Shown here one piece after another: positions 36,373-44,472 of a stretch of 64,000 nt of DNA (within the stretch, counting starts at the first letter, position 1; the number at the start of each line of letters is the position of its first letter). Below the pieces are notes generated by a model. The model did no database searches, was not told the DNA's origin, and saw nothing but the letters and a program-made list of their open reading frames with translations. A program made the translations under genes and the position numbers. Source of the stretch: Gordonia jinghuaiqii. GTDB lineage: Bacteria; Actinomycetota; Actinomycetes; Mycobacteriales; Mycobacteriaceae. The stretch covers positions 1,364,001 through 1,428,000 of the forward strand of contig NZ_CP059491.1 of NCBI RefSeq assembly GCF_014041935.1, in the 5' to 3' direction.

Positions 36373-37104
36373 ATGATTCACTCCACCACCGACGGAGCCG
36401 TCGTCACCATCGAGCTCGATCGGGTCGACAAGCGCAACGCTCTGAACGAGGAGATGCTGAGCGGGCTCTCCGATGCCTTCACCGCAGCGCTCGATGCGGG
36501 GGCGCGGGCGATTGTGGTGACCGGGCGGGGGCCGGTGTTCAGTGCCGGCGCAGACCTCTCGGGCCCGGTGTACGACCCCGATTTCCTCGACACGCTCGTC
36601 GGGACGCTGCGGCAGATCGAGTCGGTACCGGTGCCGGTGATCGCCGCGTTGAACGGCTCGGCTATCGGCGCGGGCCTGCAGCTCGCGATGGCCGCGGACC
36701 TGCGCGTCATGGCGCCAGACGCGATCGCCGGCATCCCGGCAGCGAAAATCGGTGTGGCCGTGGACGAGTGGACGATCCGACGCCTGGTCTCACTGGTCGG
36801 TGCCGGGCAGGCGAGGGGTATGTTGATCGGTTGCGACCCGGTGAACGCAGACCGTGCGCACGCACTCGGTTTCGCCAACCGCATCGGTGATCTGACCGAC
36901 GCGCAGCACTGGGCGGCGACCATCGCCGACCTGGCGCCGCTGACCCTGCAGCACTACAAGCTCGTCCTCAACGGTGACGGCGCCCGGGATGCCGCGCCGG
37001 AGGAGAGGGCGGCGGCGATGATGCGCGCGTGGGAGAGCGCCGACCTGCAGGAGGGGCGTGCGGCTCGCACCGAGGAGCGTGCGCCGCGGTTCACCGGGCA
37101 CTGA
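36373..37104 (+). CDS. echA6: EchA6-like non-catalytic crotonase
   Basis: A 243-residue crotonase-fold protein, the same length as mycobacterial EchA6 and sharing its GSAIGAGLQLAMAADLRV and VDEWTIRRLVSLVG stretches. Both catalytic glutamates of enoyl-CoA hydratase are missing: Gln in GAGLQL and Ala in IPAAKIG. EchA6 does not hydrate; it shuttles acyl-CoAs to the FAS-II system for mycolic acid synthesis. That role likely applies here. ATG 36373 is used. The synteny with citA and gltA2 also fits. Confidence 0.85.
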   Translation: MIHSTTDGAVVTIELDRVDKRNALNEEMLSGLSDAFTAALDAGARAIVVTGRGPVFSAGADLSGPVYDPDFLDTLVGTLRQIESVPVPVIAALNGSAIGAGLQLAMAADLRVMAPDAIAGIPAAKIGVAVDEWTIRRLVSLVGAGQARGMLIGCDPVNADRAHALGFANRIGDLTDAQHWAATIADLAPLTLQHYKLVLNGDGARDAAPEERAAAMMRAWESADLQEGRAARTEERAPRFTGH

Positions 37105-37138
37105 TCAGTAGCGCCACGGGGCGGAACAACGGCCGGCG

Positions 37139-37282
37139 TCAGCGCTCGAGGGTGAGAGCGACCACGGAGCCGATCAACAGAGCGAGCATGCTGCCGAGTA
37201 ACAGGGCGGCGGTGGCCAACGGCATGATGCATAGCGTGACGACAGTGCAGGCGCACTGACGGACGCGATCCATAGTCGTCAT
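37139..37282 (-). CDS. tiny membrane protein, unrecognised
   Basis: A 47-residue reading frame: a short basic N-terminus with two cysteines (RVRQCACT), then about 34 mostly hydrophobic residues (LCIMPLATAALLLGSMLALL continuing to ALTLER). This would give one or two membrane passes. ATG 37282 overlaps the stop of the racemase remnant by 4 bp (ATGA), which is the pattern of real coupled genes in this window. A second in-frame ATG is at 37273. I do not recognise a family. It would be the last gene of the large leftward operon. Confidence 0.45.
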   Translation of the reverse strand: MTTMDRVRQCACTVVTLCIMPLATAALLLGSMLALLIGSVVALTLER

Positions 37283-37560
37283 GGCTGACTACCGCCCATT
37301 TTCTGCCACGGGGAGAGGTCGCCACGCAAGAGTTGGTCCGTGTGCTGCCCGAGCGAAGGAGGAGGCGACGGTACCGGTGGTGGAGTGCGGCTGAAACGCG
37401 GGGCCGGTGCTGGTTGAACCACTCCGCCCACGTTGACGAATGTCCCGCGCGACTCGAGGTGCGGATGGTCAGGTGCTTCGGTGAACGACCACCGGCGGTC
37501 GATCACGGAATTGTTCACGGAAGCCTCAGCTATGCCGTCAGTCATTTGCGCTGCACTCAC
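37279..37560 (-). pseudogene. C-terminal remnant of alpha-methylacyl-CoA racemase (CaiB/BaiF family)
   Basis: 93 codons open in frame. Residues about 26-80 match the C-terminus of AMACR/Mcr: FTEAPDHPHLESRGTF, then VVQPAPAPRFSRTPP and PGQHTD-like LGQHTDQLL. The first 280 or so residues of the enzyme, including the CoA-binding and catalytic parts, are absent, and the leading 25 residues look unrelated. It starts at a GTG overlapping the crotonase stop (GTGA), so it may still be translated. The intact enzyme epimerises 2-methylacyl-CoAs, needed for branched lipid degradation. It is probably a deletion relic at the edge of the catabolic island. Confidence 0.7.
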
Positions 37561-38372
37561 TTTCCCGAGAACGAGGGTCGGCGGCCTTCGCGGAACGCCG
37601 CCATGGCCTCAGTGGAGTCCTCGGTGGATTGGACTACGGCCTGTTCGGCAGCGACCATGTCGAGTGACGTCGCGAAATCCACACGTTCACCGTTACGCAC
37701 GAGACGCTTGATCGCACGCACCGCTACGGGGGGTGCATCCGCGAGTCGGCGGCAGAGGGCTCCGGCGGCGTCCGCGAGTGCATCGGGCTCGTGCAGCGAC
37801 GTCACGATACCGAGCTCGAGTGCCTCGGTCGCGTCCACCCACCGACCGGTCCACAGGAGTTCGAGGGCACGGGCTTGGCCGACGATCCGCGGGAGTAGGT
37901 GTGCTCCACCGTCCCCAGGCAGCAGTCCGACACGGATGTATGACTCGCAAAAGCGTGCCCGTGTGGACGCAAGCCTGATATCGCAGGCGAGTGCCATGTC
38001 CATTCCGGCACCCACCGCGACTCCGTCGATCGCAGCGACGAGTGGCTTGTCGAGTTCCAGAGATGCCGCAGCAACCCGGTGGACCCGGTCTTGGAGAACC
38101 TCGAAACGACCGAGAGTTGTTGTCACCTGGGAGAAGTCCTCGAGATCGACACCGGCACAGAAGGAACCAGACGAGCCGGTCACGAGGACGACCCGCACCT
38201 CAGGGTCGGTGCGGGCCGACCGTAGAGCTGTGGCCCACGCATCGACCATCTCGAGTGTGAAGGCATTCTTGCGCGACGGCCGGTTCAGTGTGATGGTGCC
38301 AATGCCGTCGGTGACCGAGTAGGTCAGCTCGGAAAATCGCTCCTGCGCAACAGCTGCCATGTATTCATTCAT
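37557..38372 (-). CDS. enoyl-CoA hydratase/isomerase family protein (PaaG-like active site)
   Basis: A 271-residue crotonase. The oxyanion-hole segment is SFCAGVDLEDFS. The first hydratase glutamate position is Asp (GAGMDMAL) and the second is not Glu, while GLLPGDGGAHLLPR carries the Asp used by PaaG-type isomerases. It therefore more likely isomerises or processes an unsaturated acyl-CoA than performs standard hydration. ATG 38372 overlaps the upstream dehydrogenase stop (ATGA). It belongs to the long leftward operon. Confidence 0.88.
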   Translation of the reverse strand: MNEYMAAVAQERFSELTYSVTDGIGTITLNRPSRKNAFTLEMVDAWATALRSARTDPEVRVVLVTGSSGSFCAGVDLEDFSQVTTTLGRFEVLQDRVHRVAAASLELDKPLVAAIDGVAVGAGMDMALACDIRLASTRARFCESYIRVGLLPGDGGAHLLPRIVGQARALELLWTGRWVDATEALELGIVTSLHEPDALADAAGALCRRLADAPPVAVRAIKRLVRNGERVDFATSLDMVAAEQAVVQSTEDSTEAMAAFREGRRPSFSGK

Positions 38373-39406
38373 CGTGTGACCAAGCTCCAGAAACCGTCTC
38401 GTCCGACATTCGTCACGATCCGGGTCAACGTGTCGTCCCACTGTTGTAGCGACCCGTACTCGTTCCGCCACGTGAGCGCGGCCTGAGTGAAGTGATGCAG
38501 CGGATGTTCTCGCGTGGTACCGATCGCGCCGAGTACCTGATGTGCATTCCGTGCAACCGACGAAGCTGCATGGCCGGCACAAGATCGGGCGACGCCAATC
38601 GCATACTCCAGTGACTCCCCGGTCCACTCGGTTCGGACGCACTCCGACAGTGCCGCTTCTGTGGCTGCTCGAGCCAGAGCCGACTCGGCCGCGATGTCGG
38701 ACACAAGATGCTGTATAGCCTGGAACTTTGCCAGTGGACGGCCGAATTGGGTGCGCTCTCCGACGTACGTGACCGTGAGGTCCAGTGCTCGGTCGAGGGC
38801 TGCGCACACCTGAATGGTCCGGGCGAGGGACCCCCGAAGCCTGAGTTGTGTGATCACCGAAGGGTCGGTTTCGTTGCCGCGCAGCAGTTCCAAAGGGACC
38901 GCTACATCGTCTCTGGGTTCGCCTATGCGGTTCGTCCCGGGCGTTATGTCGGCGTCATCGGTGGCGACATCACAAATAGTGACGACGCCCGGTCCCGCTT
39001 GATACACAAGTGTCAGGACTTCTGCCTCCGCGGCCCACGGCACGCGGCGAGCGAGCCCGCCCCCGTCTACGAATCCGATTGTGTAACGTGCGCGTTCGGC
39101 GGGCAGGCCGGCCTGGTCGCGAACCCATCCTGTGAGTAGGTCGTGTTCTGCATAGGGTATGCGCACCCCATGCCAGGCACTGGCTTCGAGCAGCACTGCG
39201 GCTTCGGGCCATCCCGCGGCGCTACCCCCGCGAGACTCGGTGGCCGTGAGGTTTGTCAGTCCGAGGCCATCGAGCGCGTTCCACACGTCGAGGTTCCACC
39301 GAACGGGGGAGTGCATGTCGCGGTGAGCTTCTCCACGGTCCTGGAAGAACGCGAAGATCATCTCCGCAAGATCCGGGTCGACTTCGGGACTGTTCGTCAC
39401 TGTCAT
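38369..39406 (-). CDS. acyl-CoA dehydrogenase, short partner subunit
   Basis: A 345-residue acyl-CoA dehydrogenase with a shortened N-terminal domain and the C-terminal VLGAIGTTREHPLHHFT motif, which aligns with the HGGIGxTWEHD helix of beta-type subunits. It directly follows a full-length 384-residue dehydrogenase gene, with no gap. Adjacent unequal pairs like this form alpha2-beta2 heterotetramers in steroid and bile-acid side-chain degradation (FadE26/27 type). It removes two hydrogens from an acyl-CoA. The heteromer is inferred from gene order. Confidence 0.85.
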   Translation of the reverse strand: MTVTNSPEVDPDLAEMIFAFFQDRGEAHRDMHSPVRWNLDVWNALDGLGLTNLTATESRGGSAAGWPEAAVLLEASAWHGVRIPYAEHDLLTGWVRDQAGLPAERARYTIGFVDGGGLARRVPWAAEAEVLTLVYQAGPGVVTICDVATDDADITPGTNRIGEPRDDVAVPLELLRGNETDPSVITQLRLRGSLARTIQVCAALDRALDLTVTYVGERTQFGRPLAKFQAIQHLVSDIAAESALARAATEAALSECVRTEWTGESLEYAIGVARSCAGHAASSVARNAHQVLGAIGTTREHPLHHFTQAALTWRNEYGSLQQWDDTLTRIVTNVGRDGFWSLVTR

Positions 39407-40561
39407 CTACCTAATCCCCAATCCTCGCGCGATTACTCCGCGCAGAATCTCGTTGGTGCCGCCGCGAAGGGTGAATCCGGGTCGCTGAGCTACAGCGGAA
39501 TCGACAAGGCCCCTGAAATCGCGGTCGCAGGACGCCGGATCTGCGATGACGTCGGCGAAGTCGGCTATGTCGCCCTCGGTGGTCGTCCCCAGTACTTTGA
39601 CCGCGGCAGCGGAAACGTCAACACGTTCGTGTCGTTCGAGGGCGGCCGCGACAGCCGAGGACATGTGGTGCAGCCCTGTGAGCCGAGCGGTCAGTTTTCC
39701 GAGGTCGGAGCGTTCAGTGAGTGTGCCGAGTCGCATCTGTTCGGCCGTTGCGGACAGCAGAACGGCGGTCGAGAGAAACCGCTCGGGACCGCTGCGCTCG
39801 AAGTCGAGTTCGGAGGTGACCTGTGTCCATCCGTTGCCGATGGTCCCGAACACCATGTCGTCCGGGACAACGACATCGTCGAGGATCACCTCGTTGAAAT
39901 GATGTCTGCCGTCCATCGATTCGATGGGACGGACATCGACACCTGGAGAGCGAAGGTCGACGATGAACTGACTGAGTCCCGCATGGCGATGATCAGGATC
40001 AACCGGTGATGTTCGGGCAAGGCAGATGAAGGCGTCGGCGTGATGTGCGCCGGAAGTCCAGACTTTGGTGCCGTTCAGAGACCAGCCGTCATCCACCTGC
40101 TTCGCCCGGGTCTTGACGCCGGCCAGGTCAGAGCCGACGTCCGGTTCGCTCATACCGATGGCAAAAAAGCAGGCACCTTGGGCGATCTCAGGGAGGAACG
40201 TGCGCTTCTGGAGTTCGCTGCCGTATTTCAGCAGTGACGGGACAATCTGGCGATCGGCGATCCAGTGCGCTGCGACCGGAGCCCCGGCAGCGAGCAATTC
40301 CTCGGTGACCACGAATCTCTCCAGAAAGCTGCGGTCGCGGCCCCCGTACTCTGTGGGGACGGTCATGCCCAACCATCCACGGGCAGCAAGTTCGCGGGAG
40401 AAGCTCTCGTCCCACCCGGTCAGCCAGGAGTCCACTGCGGGCTTGATCTTGCCGGCCAGCTGTTGCTGAGCGATGAATTCACGGACTTCGTAGCGCAGGG
40501 CATCCAGGTCGTGGGGATCCCCTTGGGAGCGAGGCACGATCCTGCGTTTGGTAGGAGTCAC
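39407..40561 (-). CDS. acyl-CoA dehydrogenase, FAD-binding partner
   Basis: A 384-residue acyl-CoA dehydrogenase with the middle-domain FAD motifs ACFFAIGMSEPDVGSDLAG and GTKVWTSGAHHADAFICLAR, and the C-terminal signature RGGTNEILRGVIARGLGIR. GTG 40561 is the start. It lies 65 bp after the Mce ATPase gene and immediately before the shorter partner. Probably the alpha chain of a two-subunit enzyme acting on a bulky CoA ester. Confidence 0.9.
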   Translation of the reverse strand: MTPTKRRIVPRSQGDPHDLDALRYEVREFIAQQQLAGKIKPAVDSWLTGWDESFSRELAARGWLGMTVPTEYGGRDRSFLERFVVTEELLAAGAPVAAHWIADRQIVPSLLKYGSELQKRTFLPEIAQGACFFAIGMSEPDVGSDLAGVKTRAKQVDDGWSLNGTKVWTSGAHHADAFICLARTSPVDPDHRHAGLSQFIVDLRSPGVDVRPIESMDGRHHFNEVILDDVVVPDDMVFGTIGNGWTQVTSELDFERSGPERFLSTAVLLSATAEQMRLGTLTERSDLGKLTARLTGLHHMSSAVAAALERHERVDVSAAAVKVLGTTTEGDIADFADVIADPASCDRDFRGLVDSAVAQRPGFTLRGGTNEILRGVIARGLGIR

Positions 40562-40626
40562 TTCGTCTTTCTCTGATTCTTTCTTGACGGATTCTTCTGA
40601 GCGATAGGCGGTGTATGCCCACGGAC

Positions 40627-41694
40627 TCAGATCTTCGGCGAGACCTCGGTCGGTGTGTCCTGCCAGGACTCGGTATTTGCGGCATGTGCGCGGCCTTCGG
40701 CGCGGATCTGGTCTTCTTCTTCCATGCTGCGGCGGACCGCTTCCTGCGCGTGCGGCGGGAGCTCCGGCAGCAGTGCGTGCACGCGCTCGCGGTGGCGGGC
40801 GACGGCCTTGCGTTCGGGCATACCGGGATTGGGCTGCACCTGCGGGATGATCTCGGTGAAGTCCTCCTTGGTACCGCCACCGGAGATACCCGCAGCCTGC
40901 ATCGCAGCCTCCTGCGCGGCGACCGCGTCGTCCTTCTCCTCCGACATACCGATCGGACCGAACCGGTCACCGGAGAGGAACTGCTTGACCACCGGCTGCT
41001 CCGAGGTCAACAGCTGCTCACGCGGACCGAACATCACCAGCTCCTTGCGGAACAACATGCCGATGTTGTCCGGGATGGTCCGGGCGATGTTGATGTTGTG
41101 CGTCACGATCAGGATCGTCGCGTCGATCTGCGCATTGATGTCGATCAACAACTGCGAGATATAAGCCGTACGCACCGGATCCAGACCCGAGTCCGGCTCG
41201 TCGCACAGGATGATCTGCGGATCCAGCACCAACGCACGCGCCAGGCCGGCACGCTTGCGCATACCACCCGAGATCTCACCGGGAAGCTTGTCCTCGGCAC
41301 CGGTCAAACCGACCAGGTCGATCTTCTCCATCACGATGTCGCGGACCTCGTTCTCCTTCTTCTTCGTGTGCTCACGAAGCGGGAACGCGATGTTGTCGAA
41401 CAAACTCATCGAACCGAACAGCGCACCATCCTGGAACAGCACGCCGAACAGCTTGCGGATCTCATAGAGCTCCTTGGCCGAACACTGCGTGATGTCGGTG
41501 CCATCGACGATCACCGAACCCTGCTCCGGATGCAGCAACCCGATCAACGTCTTCAGAAACACCGACTTACCGGTACCCGACGGACCCAGCAGCGCGGAGA
41601 CCTCACCCTCCGGGAGTGGCAACGACACGTCCCGCCAAATGTTCTGCGAACCGAACGATTTCGTCAGATTCTCGACACTGACCTCAACACCCAT
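40627..41694 (-). CDS. mceG: Mce-system ATP-binding protein (Mkl/MceG)
   Basis: A 355-residue ATPase of the MlaF/Mkl family that powers lipid import through YrbE permeases. Walker A is GPSGTGKSV, the signature is ISGGMRKRAGLAR, Walker B is IILCDEPDSGLDP. The 100-residue C-terminal extension (KAVARHRERVHALLPELPPHA and on) is typical of actinobacterial MceG. In mycobacteria mceG is usually a single unlinked gene serving all Mce systems; here it is the last transport gene of the mce operon. It lies 27 bp after the Mce-associated gene. Confidence 0.93.
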   Translation of the reverse strand: MGVEVSVENLTKSFGSQNIWRDVSLPLPEGEVSALLGPSGTGKSVFLKTLIGLLHPEQGSVIVDGTDITQCSAKELYEIRKLFGVLFQDGALFGSMSLFDNIAFPLREHTKKKENEVRDIVMEKIDLVGLTGAEDKLPGEISGGMRKRAGLARALVLDPQIILCDEPDSGLDPVRTAYISQLLIDINAQIDATILIVTHNINIARTIPDNIGMLFRKELVMFGPREQLLTSEQPVVKQFLSGDRFGPIGMSEEKDDAVAAQEAAMQAAGISGGGTKEDFTEIIPQVQPNPGMPERKAVARHRERVHALLPELPPHAQEAVRRSMEEEDQIRAEGRAHAANTESWQDTPTEVSPKI

Positions 41695-41721
41695 GACGTT
41701 TCACCTCCTCCTCAGTCGTGT

Positions 41722-42447
41722 TCAGTTGCCCGGAACCGCGGGAGCGGGAGCGGGATCGGCCGGGAGGTCGGTGGTGCCTTGCGATCCGGTCAGGTCTCCA
41801 CCGATGCCGGTGATCTCGGTGATGACCCAGTCGTGGTTGCTGTCGATAGTCAATCGGTAGGTCGCCGTTGACTCAATTCCGTCCGGTGCCTGGGCGTTCT
41901 TGGTGAGCACGTTGACGAATGCGGTCACGTCATAGATCCCGTTTGACTCGGATTCCACCTTGGCGGTGATGGGAGAGGACGTCGAGGTCCACTGAAGCGG
42001 TTTGATGAGTTGCTCCATCGACGTGGATGCTTTACGCAGCCGTGCAGCGAGTTCCGGTGTGGTTCCGGAGGTCAGGCTCTCTCTCCACTGCTCTGGGTTC
42101 TGGTAGTCCATATTTGCCGCTGCCGTGGCGTAGTCGAGAGCAACGCGCTCTGCGCGAGCCGCGTTGGCTGTCCTCGCATCGACGTCGTCGAGATGAGAAG
42201 ACTTGTCGATGACCATCGCAGCGAGAACTCCGATCACCGCGATGAGCGCGAGAAAGGTCGACGCGATCAGGACGGTCTTCGCCGAGATCTGATAGGACGA
42301 CAGCCCGCGGATCCGGCTTACAGGTGGTGAATCCGTCGTCGGACCAGGTGTGGTGTCCGAAGTATCGAGACCGACGTCGCCGGTCGTGGTGTCGGAATCG
42401 GAGCCGGCGTCGAGATCAGGATTCGGGCCCGTGGTGGTGGTGCTCAT
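41722..42447 (-). CDS. Mce-associated membrane protein
   Basis: A 241-residue protein. It has a disordered Thr/Asp/Pro-rich cytosolic N-terminus, one membrane segment (KTVLIASTFLALIAVIGVLAAMVI, about residues 57-80), and a periplasmic domain (ALDYATAAANMDYQNPEQW onward) of the Mam/VirB8-like fold, ending in a Pro-rich tail. Such proteins stabilise Mce complexes. It sits 55 bp after mceF, where mam genes usually lie. Confidence 0.88.
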   Translation of the reverse strand: MSTTTTGPNPDLDAGSDSDTTTGDVGLDTSDTTPGPTTDSPPVSRIRGLSSYQISAKTVLIASTFLALIAVIGVLAAMVIDKSSHLDDVDARTANAARAERVALDYATAAANMDYQNPEQWRESLTSGTTPELAARLRKASTSMEQLIKPLQWTSTSSPITAKVESESNGIYDVTAFVNVLTKNAQAPDGIESTATYRLTIDSNHDWVITEITGIGGDLTGSQGTTDLPADPAPAPAVPGN

Positions 42448-42502
42448 TTCGACCTACCTTTCAGTTGAGGGGAGGGGGGGGTCAGGTGATTGGGCCGAGC
42501 GA

Positions 42503-43462
42503 TCAACGTCCTCCGATCGGTACGTGCACTGTGACTGCGCCCTCGGGGTGTGTGGCGGCGACGAAGTTGTTCAGCAGCCGACCGAGATCCACGGACTTGA
42601 GTGAAGCGGCGCCGGCCCGCGCCGCGGGCAGAAGGTTGACTCCGATCGTGTTCAGGTTCGCGGAGTTCGTGTCGAGAAACGCTTGCAACTCGTTGAGGAA
42701 CGGGCTGGCCCCGTCTCGGATGCCGGTGAACAGCGGCCCGCCCAGTACGGTCACGTCCCGCGCGCCCACAAGGATCTCGACCACCGCATGCCCGAACCCG
42801 TCGAGCAAGGGCGAGGTCTCGCGCAATTGTTGCGGGATCGGTCCGCTGCGGATGAGCAGAGGCTGCAATGTGGCCAGTAAAGTCACAAACGCATCTCGCT
42901 GCTGGGTGAGTTCCGCAGCCAGAATGCTCCCCGCTCGATTGAGGTCAGCGACGACCTCGCCACCTTCGGGTAAGCCGGTGTCGAGTTCTCGAAAGATCCT
43001 TTGAACCTTCTGGGGGCCGATTTGACGAAGGGCAACCGTCAGCCGCTCAGAGAGTTCCTTGAAGGTCGTCGATGACTCGACATTGTTCGAATCGACCAGG
43101 GCGCCGTCGGATAGGTACGGACCCGAACTCTTGTGGGGTAGGACTGCGATGTATGCCTCGCCGAGTGCGGAAAGGCTATCAACCCGGAATGTGCTGTCGA
43201 CGGGTATGGACAGCGAGTCGTCATACTCGAAGTCGAGCTCGGCCCCGGCGGCGGTAGGCCTGATGTCGGTCACGCGACCGACTTCGATTCCGCGGGCCAA
43301 AACTCTGGAACCGACGAGTATTCCGTTGGTGTCAGGGACGGCCACGGTGGCGTTGCGGTGAGCCGGCGTCCCCACGTGCAAACCGACTTGCACGATGTAT
43401 GCGACCGATACCACCGCCAAGATCACCATCGCGAGCACCGACAGCCGATTCTTCGTGATCAA
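42503..43462 (-). CDS. mceF: MCE family protein, MceF position
   Basis: A 319-residue MlaD-domain protein with an N-terminal membrane anchor (RLSVLAMVILAVVSVAYIVQVG). The MCE domain spans about residues 35-115 (GILVGSRVLARGIEVGRVTDI), followed by a helical domain. Six such proteins form the lipid tunnel across the periplasm. The TTG start at 43462 overlaps the mceE stop as TTGA. Sixth and last of the mceA-F set. Confidence 0.92.
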   Translation of the reverse strand: MITKNRLSVLAMVILAVVSVAYIVQVGLHVGTPAHRNATVAVPDTNGILVGSRVLARGIEVGRVTDIRPTAAGAELDFEYDDSLSIPVDSTFRVDSLSALGEAYIAVLPHKSSGPYLSDGALVDSNNVESSTTFKELSERLTVALRQIGPQKVQRIFRELDTGLPEGGEVVADLNRAGSILAAELTQQRDAFVTLLATLQPLLIRSGPIPQQLRETSPLLDGFGHAVVEILVGARDVTVLGGPLFTGIRDGASPFLNELQAFLDTNSANLNTIGVNLLPAARAGAASLKSVDLGRLLNNFVAATHPEGAVTVHVPIGGR

Positions 43463-44472
43463 CGGATTGCCCCCAGCATACGTAGGACGGTCTTGGTGTC
43501 GTCGAGGAGTTGCCGGTCATCTGTTGTGCTCACGGAGGTGACGTTGACGGCAGGCCTCTCGATCCACGGAAACAGCGTGGTTTCGAGGAACTCGGTCAAG
43601 CGATCCGCAGCGCGGGGTGCCTGGTCCCAGATCCCGCGTCCAGCCTCGGCGGTGTCGGCGAGGGACTCCAGCATCGGGACCAACCACATACCGCCGATGA
43701 AGATCGATCCGACGGACGGAAGGAGCGTGCTGACGTGGGACAACACCGATTGAGCAACCCGTTTGAAGTAGTGCACACTCTCGGGTGCGAGCACCCCGGC
43801 GATCTTGTCGGACTTGTCCACAAAAGCGAGAGACGTGGCGTCGAGGCCGTTGAGTAGCCGGTCGATCTCGGCTGTACCCTCCGCGAGGTTCCCGAGATCC
43901 AAGGAAACCGTCGTGGCCATACTCCGCACGTCTTGAAGCGCCGGCAGGGTCGTGTTGAGGGTCGCCATGGTGTCTTGCACCTTCTGGATGCTTCCGCCGT
44001 TCACGAAGTTCGCCAGTACTGCGATCGTGTCCTCGAGCTGCGGAGGCGACGTGGTCTGCGTTTGGGGCACCACGCTTCCCTCGGTGAGGAACTCGATCGG
44101 CCTTGACGACGGCGGGGGTGGGGTCAGCGCGACGTAGGTATCGCCCAGGAGGGTGTCCTGGCGGATGATGGCGTGCGAGTCGGCAGGGATCTTGACCGAC
44201 GCGTTGAGGCCGACGAGGACGTCGACCCCGGAGTCCGAATCGTGGGTGGATTCGACTGTGCCCACCCGCAACCCATCCAACTGGACATCTGCTCCGACTG
44301 GAAGGTTGAGAACGCTCGCGAACTTCAGGATGACGCGGTAGTCGGTGGTCACACCGACGCGCGCTGACGGCAGATCGTGGGGACTGAGCGAGCACCCGTT
44401 CAGGACAAGGGCCGCGCAAAGACCCGCCAGCGCGAGGTGAACCAGGCCGCGGAGACGCTTGATCGTCATCAT
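43459..44472 (-). CDS. mceE: MCE family lipoprotein, MceE position
   Basis: A 337-residue MCE protein with a lipoprotein signal: hydrophobic core LALAGLCAALVLN and lipobox LNGC, giving Cys26 or so as the lipidated residue. This is typical of MceE (LprK-like) subunits. The MCE domain includes GADVQLDGLRVGTVES. ATG 44472 overlaps the mceD stop (ATGA). Confidence 0.93.
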   Translation of the reverse strand: MMTIKRLRGLVHLALAGLCAALVLNGCSLSPHDLPSARVGVTTDYRVILKFASVLNLPVGADVQLDGLRVGTVESTHDSDSGVDVLVGLNASVKIPADSHAIIRQDTLLGDTYVALTPPPPSSRPIEFLTEGSVVPQTQTTSPPQLEDTIAVLANFVNGGSIQKVQDTMATLNTTLPALQDVRSMATTVSLDLGNLAEGTAEIDRLLNGLDATSLAFVDKSDKIAGVLAPESVHYFKRVAQSVLSHVSTLLPSVGSIFIGGMWLVPMLESLADTAEAGRGIWDQAPRAADRLTEFLETTLFPWIERPAVNVTSVSTTDDRQLLDDTKTVLRMLGAIR

